Origin: Hevea brasiliensis
Lineage: Eukaryota > Streptophyta > Magnoliopsida > Malpighiales > Euphorbiaceae
Direction of reading: 5' to 3'
DNA: 64,000 bases
NCBI RefSeq assembly: GCF_030052815.1
Contig: NC_079510.1
Coordinates: 9,743,375 to 9,807,374, forward strand
Under the pieces are notes generated by a model that did no database searches, was not told the origin of the DNA, and worked only from the letters and a program-made list of their open reading frames with translations. Of this stretch, positions 45,700 through 56,660 are shown piece after piece; the stretch's first letter is position 1, and each line of letters starts with the position of its first letter. Made by a program: the position numbers and the translations under genes.

Positions 45700-46989
45700 A
45701 TCTCTACTTACCACAACCTTTTGTGAAGTAGGCAAATAAAAATAATATCCAAAACTATCTTTTGATTATCCAACAAATCGACCCTTTTCTGATCTAGTTT
45801 CCAATTTATCAGTGTTCAGCTTTTTGGTATAAGCTGGACAACCCCAAATCTTAACATGCTTAAGACTTGGTTTTCTTTCATGCCATATCTCATAAGGTGT
45901 GAAAGAAACTGATTTTGATGGAATCCCATTCAGAATATACAAAGCTGATTCTAATGCAAATCCCCAAAAGGAGATTGGCATATCAGTATAGCTCATCATA
46001 CTACGTATCATATCCAATAGGGTATGATTTTTCCTTTCAGATACACCATTCAGCTGTGGTGTTTCTGGAGGAATCAGTTGGGAAACAATGCCATGCTCTC
46101 TCAAGTATTCATCAAATTCAGTACTCAAATATTCACCTCCACAATCTAATCGAAGAGCTTTAATACTCTTTTCTGCTTGATTTTCTACTTTAGATTTAAA
46201 TTCTTTAAACTTTTCAAAGGATTCATGTTTGTATTTCATCAAATACAAATACCCAAACCTTGATTTATCATCAGTAAAGGTAATAAAATAATGAAAACCG
46301 CCTCTAGCCATTTCCTTAAATGGACCACATACATCACTATGTATTAGCTCTAAAATATTTTCAACCCTTAGCTCTTGTCCAACAAAGGGTGATCTAGTCA
46401 TTTTGCCCTGAAGGAAAGATTCACAAGTTGGATTAGGCTCAGAGCCCAATGAGGAAAGAATCTCCATTTTTTCCAATTTTGCAATCCTATCTTCTGCAAC
46501 ATGAAACCTTAAGTGCCAAATATATTTTGAACTTGAGTTGATTTTCATCATGGCATTGCATTCATTTTGTGTTTGTCATTATTATCCAAACAATAAAGAC
46601 CATTATTCATATAACCCGAACTAACATATTTATTTCTAAAATAAATATTGCAAACATTATTTGTGAACTGAAATTCATAGCCATTTCTAGTCAAACTAGA
46701 TATAGAAATGATGTTCTTAAAAGCACCAGGTACATATAAAATATTATCCAAACACAAAACATGTCCTGACATGTAAAAAGATTTAGAACCTATTGCTAAA
46801 GCTTCAATAGTTGAGCCATTTCCAATCCGAACTCTAACATCTCGAGAACGCAAGCTGCTACTATTTGCTAGTTCCTGCATATCATAAGAAATGTGAGAAC
46901 TGGCTCCAGTATCTAAAACCCAAGCTATAGATGAATGAGTATCATCAGAATCTAAATAAAAAGATATGGACATACCTTCCGAAGGTCTA
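45700..46989 (-). pseudogene. Copia C protease and integrase
   Basis: 46548-46973: the protease with the canonical LDTGASSHISYDM active site and the following ISSLTRNGYEFQF region. 45766-46551: pre-integrase zinc region (HLRFHVAED, with a small deletion in the usual LGHVAE, then CESFLQGK with a Cys changed to Phe) and the integrase core with HSDVCGPF, LDCGGEY and GVSERKNHT, so all three acidic residues are kept. The two parts overlap in different frames. Confidence 0.87.
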
Positions 46990-47805
46990 TCCTTCTTGTC
47001 CTTCAGAGATGCAAGATACTCTGGGAAGTTCCTCTTCTAGTGCCCATCCTTTTCGCAGTGAAAATACTTTCCTTTGCCTCCATCAGCTTTAGTCTTCCCT
47101 TTCTGTTTAGCTATTTTCTTGGAAGGACCAGGAATCTGAGGTTTCTTTTTCTTATTGCACTTCTTCTTGTTGGACTTTCCAGCAGAAGAATATGCAATCA
47201 AAGCAACCTCTTTTCCTTTATTGCCCGGCATATTCTTTTGGGCAATAACCAGCATGTTGAGTAAACCAGCCAAGGTGCATTCCTGTTTAGTCATATGAAA
47301 ATTTGTCACAAAATTCCCAAAAGACTCAGGAAGGGACTGAAGGATCAAATCCGTCTGCAGTTGGAAATCCATGTGAAAGTCAAGATGTTTCAGTTGCTCA
47401 ATTAGCCGAATCATTTTGTGGACATAATCCCCAACATTCTGTCCCTTAGACATCCTCATGCAAAACAGCTACCTAGATATCTCATACCTAGCATTCCTGC
47501 TGTGCTCACCATACAAATCTTGTAGGTGAAGGAGCATCTCACTCGCACTCTGCATGTTCTCATGCTGCTTCTGTAACTCATTACTCATCATGCTCCTTCC
47601 ACTTGTCCAAAGTTTCATGTTCCTCTTGGGTGCCCTCTAGAGGTAAGGGACCAGGAACATTTGAGTCTAGAACATATCCTATATGTTCAAGGTTCAGGAC
47701 AAGTTTCAAATTTCTTCGCCAATAAGATAGATTAGGTCCTTTCAACCTATTGTGATCAAGTATGCTTGCAAGGATATTGGATGGTGGTGGTTGTTCTGTG
47801 CTCAT
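46990..47805 (-). pseudogene. Copia C gag
   Basis: Start ATG at 47805 (MSTEQPPPSNILASILDHNR). The frame breaks at DKWKEHDE because part of the MRAKCYMLASMSNE segment is deleted (about 47588). 47037-47459 has MRMSKGQNVGDYVHKM, HMDFQLQTDLILQSLP, the basic tail and the zinc knuckle up to HCEKDGH, followed by TAG for Trp. Confidence 0.85.
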
Positions 47806-48802
47806 TATTATCAGAAAATTAACTACAGAAAATAACTAGATTAATTAGTAAATGTATCATGTAATTAACCAAAATGATTATGGTCTTTTAATCAAATTGG
47901 TCCTCCCACTAACTTAGCCAATCCTACACTTCCAAAGTAAAAAATGGAAATCCTAGTTGGATGGATTTCTAGTGGGTGATTGAATTCTTATAATTCTATT
48001 GATCATCCTCAGGTACATCCATTTTTGGAATTACAATAAACTATAAGTGAGCAACTCCTTACCCATCACATCTCATGTGAGGTTCAATCCTTTACCTAGC
48101 CCCTAATGCTCAAAATCTCAGGTACATCCATTATTGACTTATCTTGCATTAGTTAAGTTGATCCCATTGAGCTAGTAATTATGCAAATAATTTTAATGTC
48201 CTCAGGTACATCCAACATTGGCCACCAAACCATTTACATATTTACAACATCTCATGCTTAACAATTATTCTTAAGAAAATCTCTTAAATTAATTGCATCT
48301 TATGCAAGTATTTAAAATTTCTTAAAATAATTGCCTCAATGGAAGGCCCACGTTATAATTTTTAATTATAGCATTTTCAACTTAATCATTTGTTTGGAAG
48401 ATTTTGTGGTCATCCTAATTGCTATTAAGGTCTCACTTTACACATTATCCATTTAGCATGCATATACCATATACTTGCATACATTCACATACATCTCATG
48501 CATTCATGGATAAACAGTAAATATGGTATGATCATGGACTTTCAAAGGGATTCAATTCTGAGCCACCAAGAATTGAATCAAGGCATTCCTAGGTGCATTT
48601 CATTCATTTATTTTACAAGAGTTGCTGAAGGAGTACATAATCAACACTTGATCTTGAATTCCTCCCACTGGTCCCACCAATGATCTTGACCTTCTTGATC
48701 TTCTTACAATCCAATTACATAGTAATCTTTGGCATACCAAGGTGAATTTACAAGAACTTAAATAAATGAAATTACAACCTTAATAATACATGCCCAAAAT
48801 AA
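47806..48802 (-). other. Copia C leader, remaining part
   Basis: Collinear with the gag-proximal ~1 kb of the other leaders and ending in CCCAAAATAA, where D is inserted. The minisatellite part is missing. Confidence 0.85.
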
Positions 48803-48875
48803 TGTCCTAGAGCATATCATTTAGTATGTATCTTGTATATGTTTTTATTAATAAAAAACATTTCCACTTTTCCAT

Positions 48876-49133
48876 TTACATATTATATTTATATGTAATA
48901 GAAAAGGTCCATTGATATTTTGTTAGAAATTCTATTCTTAAGTTGTTAAGAATATGAGTGACAATATTTCTAGCACAAAGTATCATAAATAGGTTCACAA
49001 TCAAGAATACTTCACAATAAGGACATGACTTATCCAGAAAGATTGTATTCATGTTTGTTCCCAAGTTATTTATATGAGATATAAATAAGATAGAATGGTG
49101 AGTCTCATGCCATATAATAAACATGATAGGCAC
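48876..49133 (-). other. 85-codon antisense ORF inside the copia LTR
   Basis: Open frame on the strand opposite to the element, starting MPIMFIIWHETHHSILF and ending SITYKYNM. Equivalent ORFs of the same length lie at 2914-3171 (F), 9247-9504 (H, plus strand), 56745-57002 (D 3' LTR) and, with a longer start, 43515-43817 (C, plus strand). It is broken in the shared G/I LTR and in I. I do not recognise the product; it may be a chance ORF kept by common descent. Confidence 0.35.
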
Positions 49134-49845
49134 TTATACATGATAAGTAGGCCGAACCAGTGACACTTATGACAAGCACATGGAGTTTACTCTTGTCAAT
49201 GCATTGTCATAAATCATATCAGTGCATATAATCTTTAGACTTGAGATAGCACAGTTATCTTATATATAGGTGGTTTGAGTTTGATACTACTTTCATACTT
49301 GTACTGTGTATGGGTATATGGGCATGTGTTGGCTCCTATTAGTTATATATGGAGGTAGGTGTAGATCAAGATGGAATCTGTTCTTCTAAGTAAATACAGA
49401 TAAAATCCTATGTTCATTTAATTATTCTTGATGTTTCAAGTTCCTGGCCAGAACAGATAGATTTAATCAAAAAAAAGTTTTTGATGAGAAAATCTTTTTA
49501 ATCAAGAACTGGAATTAAAAGAGAACATAATATTCATAGCAAATATAGTTTGACATAAACCATGACTACAGCTTGAGTTGGGATTTTGTAACAGAGAGAT
49601 TCTAGTGCATGGTAACATATGATTATAGGTTCTTTTAAGGTAAACCTTATTACTATTGGGTAGCCATGGCATGCTATGCTAGGTGTTAACCATGGTCTAT
49701 GAGGTGCAAAAAATGATTTAGAGAAATCATTTATGGTAAGAAAGAGTTCTGATGATATTAAGAGTTGATATCATGTCTCATTGCCAATTAGTGATGAGCC
49801 TAGTAAGTCACACACATACACAAGTTATCACCTAATTGAATATGA

Positions 49846-49884
49846 TTTAATTAATTAATTAAAGAGTTTAATTAATTAATTAAA
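49846..49884. repeat. 39-bp palindrome in the D 5' LTR
   Basis: Two identical 18-bp palindromic arms TTTAATTAATTAATTAAA separated by GAG. Versions with small changes occur in every copia LTR (e.g. 42803-42850, 18520-18556). Confidence 0.9.
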
Positions 49885-50138
49885 TAGGTTTGGTTTGCAA
49901 TTAGATAGCAAAGTCCCTAGCATGACTTGAAATCAAATCTAGGTTATTGGATGTATAGTATAAGTTAAATTTATATTTAAAGTGTTTAAATATGAATTTA
50001 ATTAATGAGAAATTAATTAATAGAGATTAATTAATTAATTAATTTATATTTGATATAAATTGATTAGAAGAAGAGAAATTATTATTTTGGGTTGAGAACT
50101 CAAAATTAAGACATAGGGGCATTTTGGTCATTTTGCAG

Positions 50139-50311
50139 GGTGACATGTGGCACCATGAGATGGTGACACATGGCACTATACATAAACTTGCCAAATGTTT
50201 TTTTGAATCGTGTAAGATGATTAAAATTAAGATTAAGTATAGGTTTGACACCTAGCACAATGTGATTGGGTCAATTAAACCTAGAACCAATCAAAGGGTG
50301 ACATGTGGCAA
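50139..50311 (+). promoter_or_regulatory. Repeated GTGACATGTGGCA-type motif in copia U3
   Basis: GGTGACATGTGGCA at about 50139 and 50297, and GGTGACACATGGCA at about 50162, just upstream of the TATA box. The CATGTG/CACATG core is the bHLH (MYC-type) recognition sequence. The same three motifs occur in all family LTRs. Confidence 0.45.
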
Positions 50312-50333
50312 GGGTTTAATGTGTTGACCTAGA

Positions 50334-50340
50334 TATATAA
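50334..50340 (+). promoter_or_regulatory. TATA box of the copia D 5' LTR
   Basis: TATATAAG, 40-45 bp after ACCAATCAAAG. Likely start of transcription shortly downstream. Confidence 0.65.
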
Positions 50341-50905
50341 GTGTTGTTATGAAAAGAAAACAATATAACCAGCAGTTATTTTCTTTGGTGCCGCCACCCA
50401 AGAGACTCTCCCTTCTCTTCATCTTTTTCTCTCATCTATTCCAAGAGATTAGCAAACAATCTCTTGAATTAAAAATACTAGAAATTGTTTCTAGTGTCCT
50501 ATTTACATCTTTAATCTCTTAAAAGGCAAAACTTGATTTTCTAATTAATAGAAAAAGCTTTAGAAACTATTCAAGGGCTACCATAGGTGTTCTTGGTGTG
50601 GACAAGCTAGAGGGACAACATCTGGTGTCCTGAAGACGCATCCCAAAGGCATAAATACGCTGCAGTGCATCAAGAGGTTAGTGTATTTGTTCTTGATCTA
50701 ATCTAGGGTTCTAAAATTAATCTGATTAATTTTAAAATCTTAAATGGCAAATGTAGATTCAAAAACATATTAAAAGTGTTTTAATACGTTGTTTATCATT
50801 GAAATCAAATAGATAAAAATAAATCTTGCATGATGCATGTGACCCTAGGTGAAAATTTTTAATTCAATGGTATAAACTTATGTTTTTCATGCTTCCGCTC
50901 CTTCA

Positions 50906-50920
50906 ATTGGTATCAGAACC
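50906..50920 (+). promoter_or_regulatory. Primer-binding site of copia D
   Basis: ATTGGTATCAGAACC directly after the LTR: initiator-Met complement with one change (AGAACC for AGAGCC). Confidence 0.88.
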
Positions 50921-52656
50921 ACTATATTTGTCATTTAGATTGTTGATTATATGATTTAATTTTATTGTTTTGATCATGAGATGATTTATCCATTGCTGGT
51001 TGCAATGGATGTGTGGCGGCATTATTGAAGAACACCAACATGGTGCACAAGGTTTCTGGCTTCATGGGTGGTGCAAGGTTTGGCTTTTTAATTCTGCAAT
51101 TGTTGTATGATCTAAGGCCTATCCTATGACTAATTAAAGTGTTTAATTAGTAGTTTTAATCACACAATTAAATTTTGATTCAAATCAGAATTTTAAAAAT
51201 TGTTTGAATGTGATTCAAATCTGAATTTTAAAAGTTGTTTGAATGTGATTCAAATCTGAATTTTTAAATTTGTTTGAATCATATTCAAATCTGAATTTTT
51301 AAAGTTGTTTGAATAATATTCAGATTTTAATATTTAAAAATTGTTTGAATGTGATTCAAATCTGATTTTTAAAAATTGTTTTAATGTAATTCAAATCTGA
51401 ATTTTTAAGGTTGTTTGAATGTGATTCAAATCTGAATTTTTAAATTTGTTTGAATCATATTCACATCTGGATTTTTAAGTTGAATATGAGATATTCAATT
51501 TAATTTAAGTTTATATGTTTTATTTAATTGTTAAATAGTGATATGCATGATGGATGATCATGGACAATAAAAGACCAATGTGATTGGATTTATTTCTTTT
51601 ATGTTTCTTTAGGATTGTAAATTAATTAATTTATTTTAATTTATTTTGGGCATGTATTATTAAGGTTGTAATAATTTTGGGTTGTAATTTCATTTATTTA
51701 AGTTCTTGTAAATTCGCCTTGGTATGCCAAGGATTACTATGTAATATTGGATTGCAAGAAGTTCAAGGAGGTCAAGAGCATTGGTGGGACCAGTGGGAGG
51801 AATTCAAGATCAAGTGGTGATTATGTACTCCTTCAGCAACTCTTGTAAAATGAATGAATGAAATGCACCTAGCAATGCCCTGATTCAATTCTTGGTGGCT
51901 CAAAATTGAATCCCTTAGAAAGTCTATGATCATACCATATTTATTTATTGTCTATGAATGCATGAGATGTATGTGAACGTATGCAGTATACGATATATGC
52001 ATGCTAAATGGATAATGTGCAAAGTGAGACCTTAATAGTAATTAGGATGACCATAAAATCTTCCAAACAAGTGATTAAGTTGAAAATGCTATAATTAAAG
52101 TAATTATAACGTGGGCCTTCCATTGAGGCAATTATTTTAAGAAATTTTAAATAATTGCATAAGATGCAATTAATTTAAGAGATTTTCTTAAGAATAATTG
52201 CTAAGCATGAGATGTTATAAATATGTAAATGGTTTGGTGGCCAATATTGGATGTACCTGAGGACATTAAAATTATTTGCATAATTACTGGCTCAATGGGA
52301 TCAACTTAACCAATGCAAGATAAGTCAATAGTGGATGTACCTGAGATTTTGAGCATTAAGGGCTAGGTAAAGGATTGAACCTCACATGAGATGTGATGGG
52401 CAAGGAGTTGCTCGCTTATAGTTTATTGTAATTCCAATAATGGATGTACCTGAGGATGATCAATAGAATTATAAGAATTCAATCAGCCACTAGAAATCCA
52501 TCCTACTATGATTTCCGTTTTCTACTATGGAAGTGTAGGATTTGCTAAGTTAGTGGGAGGACCAATTTGATTAAAAGACCATAATCATTTTGGTTAATTA
52601 CTTGATATATTTACTAATTAATCCGGCTATTTTCTGCAGTTAATTTTCTGATAATA
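50921..52656 (+). other. Copia D untranslated leader
   Basis: About 1.74 kb, noncoding. Minisatellite at 51177-51480; later three motifs CAATAATGGATGTACCTGAG or close variants at 52242-52261, 52326-52345 and 52435-52454. Confidence 0.88.
51177..51480 (+). repeat. 35-bp leader minisatellite, 9 copies (D)
   Basis: Units of GATTCAAATCTGAATTTTTA and AAGTTGTTTGAATGT, some with TATTCAAATCT. The cleanest example in the window. Confidence 0.93.
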
Positions 52657-53522
52657 ATGAGCACAGAACAACCACCACCATTCAATATCCTTGCAAGCAT
52701 ACTTGATCACAATAGGTTGACAGGACCTAATCTATCTGATTGGCTAAGAAATTTAAAACTTGTCTTGAACCTTGAACATATAAGATATGTTCTAGATTCA
52801 AATGTTCCTGGTCCCTTACCTCCAGAGGCCACTCAAGAGGAACATGAAACTTTGGACAAGTGGAAGGAGCATGATATGAGAGCTAAGTGTTACATGCTTG
52901 CTTCCATGAGTAATGAGTTACAGAAGCAGCATGAGAACATGCAAAGTGCGAGTGAGATCCTCCTTCACCTATAAGAGTTGTATGGTGAGCACAGCAAGAA
53001 TGCTAGGTATGAGATATCTAGGCAGCTGTTCCGCATGAGGATGTCTGAGGGACAAAATATTAGGGATCATGTCCACAAGATGATTCGGCTGATTGAGCAG
53101 CTGGAACATCTTGACTTCAACATGGATTTCCAACTACAGACGGATTTGATCCTTCGGTTCCTTCCTGAGTCTTTTGGAATTTTGTGATAAATTTCCATAT
53201 GACTAAACAGGAATGCACCTCAGCTGGTTTACTCAACATGTTGGTTATTGCCCAAAAGAATATGATGGGCAATAAAGGAAAAGAGGTAGCTTTGATTATA
53301 TCTTCTTCTATTGGAAAGTCCAACAAGAAGAAGGGCAATAAGAAAAAGAAATCTCATATTCCTGGTCCTTCCCAGAAAATAGCTAAACAGAAAGGGAAGA
53401 CTAAAGCTGATGGAGGCAAAGGAAAGTGTTTCCACTGCGAGAAAGATGGGCACTAGAAAAGGAACTGCCTAGAGTATCTTGCTTCTCTGAAGGACAAGAA
53501 GGATACACCTTTGGAAGGTATG
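52657..53522 (+). pseudogene. Copia D gag
   Basis: Starts at ATG 52657 (MSTEQPPPFNILASILDHNR). Open for 105 codons to TAA 52972-52974 (Gln CAA in other copies), resumes ELYGEHSKNARYEISRQLF ... HLDFNMDFQLQTDLIL, then loses one base in the SFGNF segment (about 53178) and goes on in another frame to the basic tail and zinc knuckle (CFHCEKDGH), where TAG at 53454-53456 replaces Trp. Domain order and length match gag of I and E. Confidence 0.88.
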
Positions 53523-53960
53523 TCCATATCTTATTATTTAGATTCTGATGATACTCATAGTTCATCTACAGCTTGGGTTTTAGATACTAGTGCCAGTTCT
53601 CACATTTCTAATGATATGCAGGAACTAACAAATAGTAGCAGCTTGCATTCTCGAGATGTTAGACTCTGAATTGGCAATGGCTAAATTGTTGAAGCTTTAG
53701 CCATAGGATCTAAATCTTTTTACATGTCTGGACATGTTTTGTGTTTGGATAACATTTTATATGTACCTGATGCTTTTAAGAACATCATTTCTATATCTAG
53801 TTTGACTAGAAATGGCTATAAATTTCAGTTAATAGATGATGTTTGCAATATTTATTTTGGAAATAAATATGTTGGTTCGAGTTATATGAATGACGATCTT
53901 TATTATTTGGATAATAATGACAAACACACAAAATGAATGCTAGTGATCTAAATGAATGCA
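53523..53960 (+). pseudogene. Copia D protease
   Basis: The active site reads Asp-Thr-Ser (LDTSASSHIS, near 53581-53610), as in E. A TGA replaces the first residue of the IGNGS segment (about 53668), and a frameshift near 53930 follows NNDKH. The SGHVLCLDNILYVPDAF and ISSLTRNGYKFQL segments are open at 53724-53936. Confidence 0.85.
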
Positions 53961-54850
53961 ATGCCATGGTTAAAACCAACTCAAGTTCAAAATATATTTG
54001 GTATTAAGGTTATGTCATGTTGCAGAAGATAGGATTGCAAAATTGGAGAAAATGGGGATTTTATCCTCATTGGGCTCTGAGCCTACTCCAACTTGTGAAT
54101 CTTGCCTTCAGGGCAAAATGACTAGATCACCTTTTATTGGACAAGGGCTAAGGGCTGAAAATATTTTGGAGTTAATGCATAGTGATGTATGTGGTCCATT
54201 TAAGGAAATGTCTAGAGGCGGTTTTCATTACTTTATTACCTTTACTGATGATAAATCAAGGTTTGGGTATTTGTATTTGATGAAATACAAACATGAATCC
54301 TTTGAAAAGTTCAAAGAATTTACATCTGAAGTAGAAAATCAAACAGGAAAGAGTATTAAAGCTCTTCGATCAGATCGTGGAGGTGAATATTTAAGTACTG
54401 AATTTGATGAATGCTTAAGAGAACACGGCATTGTTTCCCAGCTGACTCCTCCAGGAACGCCACAGCTGAATGGTGTATCTGAAAGGAGAAATCATACCCT
54501 ATTGGATATGGTACGTAGTATGATGGGCTATACTGATATGCCAATCTCCTTTTGGGGATTTGCATTAGAATCAGCTTTGTATAATCTGAATAGGATTCCA
54601 TCAAAATCAGTTTCTTCCACACCTTATGAGATATGGCATGGAAGAAAACAGAGTCTTAAGCATGTTAATATTTGGGGTTGTCCAGCTTATATCAAAACGC
54701 TGAACATTGATAAATTGGAAACCAGATCAGAAAAGGTTCGATTTGTTGGATATCCAAAAGATAGTTTTGGATATTATTTTTATTTGCCTACATCACAAAA
54801 GGTTGTGGTGAGTAGAGATGCTACATATCTTGAACAACAGTTTGTTCAAA
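53961..54850 (+). pseudogene. Copia D integrase
   Basis: The pre-integrase zinc region (LRLCHVAEDR ... CESCLQGKM, with Gly before HV changed to Cys) and integrase core lie in one open frame from 53998 into RT (433 codons). Catalytic residues are all present: MHSDVCGPF, LRSDRGGEY, GVSERRNHT. The C-terminal part (GRKQSLKHVNIWGCPAY, GYPKDSFGYYFYLP) is intact. The longest open copia coding stretch in the window. Confidence 0.9.
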
Positions 54851-56082
54851 AAGGAGGCAAAGGAAGGCAAATAGAGTTAGAATTAGAGAATTCTGACCAA
54901 CCAACAGATCAGATGGATATAGATCCATCTAGTCAACCTACACCGGTTGATGAAACATCTACAGCTATTCCTCGTAGAACAACTAAGGTATCTCACCCTC
55001 CAGTGAGATATGGTTTCCTTCATGAAGAAGAACAAGAGCTGTCTACTCATGAAGAAGTAGATCATGGAGTTGATCCACTTACCTATGAAGAAGCTATATC
55101 AGATATAAACTCTTCAAAATGGATTGATGCTATGAAATCCGAGATTAATTCCATGTATAAGAATCAAGTTTGGGATCTTGTTGACCCACCTGAAGGTATT
55201 GTACCTATGGGGAACAAATGGGTTTTCAAGAAGAAAATTAGTTCTGATGGAAAGGTAGAGACCTATAAGGCAAGGCTAGTAGCGAAAGGGTTTCGTTAAA
55301 AGTAAGGAATCGACTATGAGGAGACTTTCTCGCCTGTTGCCATGCTTAAATCAATTAGGATTCTATTAGCAATAACTGCCAATTATGATTATGAGATTTG
55401 GCAGATGGATGTCAAAATAGCTTTTCTCAATGGATGCATTGAAGAAAACATTTTCATGGAACAACCTAGGGGTTTTGAATCCCAAGACGGTTCCAAGGTA
55501 TGCAAGCTAAAGCAATCCATTTATGGGTTGAAGTAAGCTTCGAGGAGTTGGAACATTCGTTTTGATGAAGCCATTAAATCATTTGGTTTTATAAAAAATA
55601 AGGATGAGCCATGTGTATATAGGAAGGTTAGTGACAGTGCTATCACTTTCCTTGTCTTATATGTGGATGATATACTGTTGATGGGTAATGACACAAGTAT
55701 ATTGACAACTGTAAAGGTATGGTTGTCAAATACATTCTCCATGAAAGACTTAGAGGAGGCAACCTATATTCTTGGGATTCGCATCTATAGAGATAGAGCG
55801 AAAAGAATAATTGGTTTATCCCAAAGTTTATACTTGGAAAAGGTATTAAAGAGTTTTAACATGCTTGATTCTAAGAGAGGATTGTTACCAGTGAGACATG
55901 GTATCCACCTTTCTAAAGAGTTGTCTCCAAAGACACCTGAAGAAAGAGATAAAATGGCCAGGATTCCATATGCTTCGGCTATTGGAAGTTTAATGTATGC
56001 AATGTTGTGTACTAGGCTGGATATCGCATATGCTATTAGTTTGACTAGCAGGTATCAATCCAATCTAGGTTTGGAACACTAG
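54851..56082 (+). pseudogene. Copia D reverse transcriptase
   Basis: Linker and RT motifs GNKWVFKKKISSDG, TYKARLVAKGF, then TAA at 55297 and 55309, QMDVKIAFLNGCIEENIFM, VCKLKQSIYGLK followed by TAA at 55534 (as in E), YVDDILLMGND (about 55660), EATYILGIRIYRDRAKRI, DKMARIPYASAIGSLMYAM, CTRLDIAYAISLTSRYQS and TAG at 56080 for Trp. Complete in domain content but with four in-frame stops. Confidence 0.9.
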
Positions 56083-56640
56083 ATAGCTGTCAAGAATATC
56101 CTTAAGTACTTGAGAAGAACTAAAGATTTATTCTTGATCTATGGAGGTGGAGACTTGCAATTGGATGGTTATACTGATTCTGATTTCCAATCATATATCG
56201 ATGATAGAAAGTCTACCTCTGGATATGTGTTCATTTGTAATGGTGGTGCAGTCAGTTGGAAGAGTTCCAAACAGAGCACGACTACAGATTCCACTACAGA
56301 GACTGAGTATATTGTTGCATCAGATGCTACAAAGGAAGTTGTTTGGATAAAGAAGTTTGTGACAGAACTTGCAGTAGTTCCTTCCATTGAGTCAGCAGCT
56401 CCACTATACTGTGACAACAATTGAGCAGTTATACAGGCTAAGGAACCAAGGTCTCACTAGAAATCCAAACACATAGAAAGGCGCTACCACATTATCAGAG
56501 AAATAGTTGGACGAGGCAATGTAGCCATGCAGAAAATAGCATCAGCTGAAAATTTAGTTGATCCATTTACTAAGCCTATGTCATAGACTCAGCTAGACTG
56601 ACATCTTGAGAAGATGGGTCTAAGATATTGTAATGAAAGG
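56083..56640 (+). pseudogene. Copia D RNase H and pol C-terminus
   Basis: LKYLRRTKDLFLIYGGGDL, DGYTDSDFQSYIDDRKSTSG, SSKQSTTTDSTTETEYIVAS, WIKKFVTEL and APLYCDNN are open at 56110-56424. TGA at 56422 replaces Gly, and later stops fall in RSH*KSKHIE (56458), KPMS*TQ (about 56584) and the last residues. The RNase H acidic residues (Asp in TDSD, Glu in TETEY, Asp in ASD) are present. Confidence 0.87.
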
Positions 56641-56660
56641 CTCTAGTGCTACTGGGAGAT
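56641..56660 (+). promoter_or_regulatory. Polypurine tract region of copia D
   Basis: CTCTAGTGCTACTGGGAGAT directly before TGTTAGTAG of the 3' LTR. One change from C and I. Confidence 0.75.

Larger units (their letters stand above)
41795..48802 (-). mobile_element. Copia element C (minus strand), 5' part deleted
   Basis: In sense (right to left): part of the leader (from 48802), gag from 47805, protease, integrase, RT, RNase H, polypurine tract and complete 3' LTR (41795-43901). Its remaining leader, primer site and 5' LTR are gone: after insertion D, only about 8 bases of C (58064-58071) remain before gypsy B gag. TTCAC (41790-41794) is its target flank; the partner is lost. It is the only copy whose protease keeps Asp-Thr-Gly and whose RT keeps the LKQAS Gln. 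Confidence 0.88.
48803..50905 (+). repeat. 5' LTR of copia D
   Basis: Begins TGTCCTAGAGC: relative to the family start it lacks 11 bp (TAGTAGTATGC) after TGT. Ends CTTCCGCTCCTTCA. It contains the antisense ORF (48876-49133), a 39-bp palindromic A+T block (49846-49884), three GACATG/GACACATG motifs and the TATA box. Confidence 0.9.
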
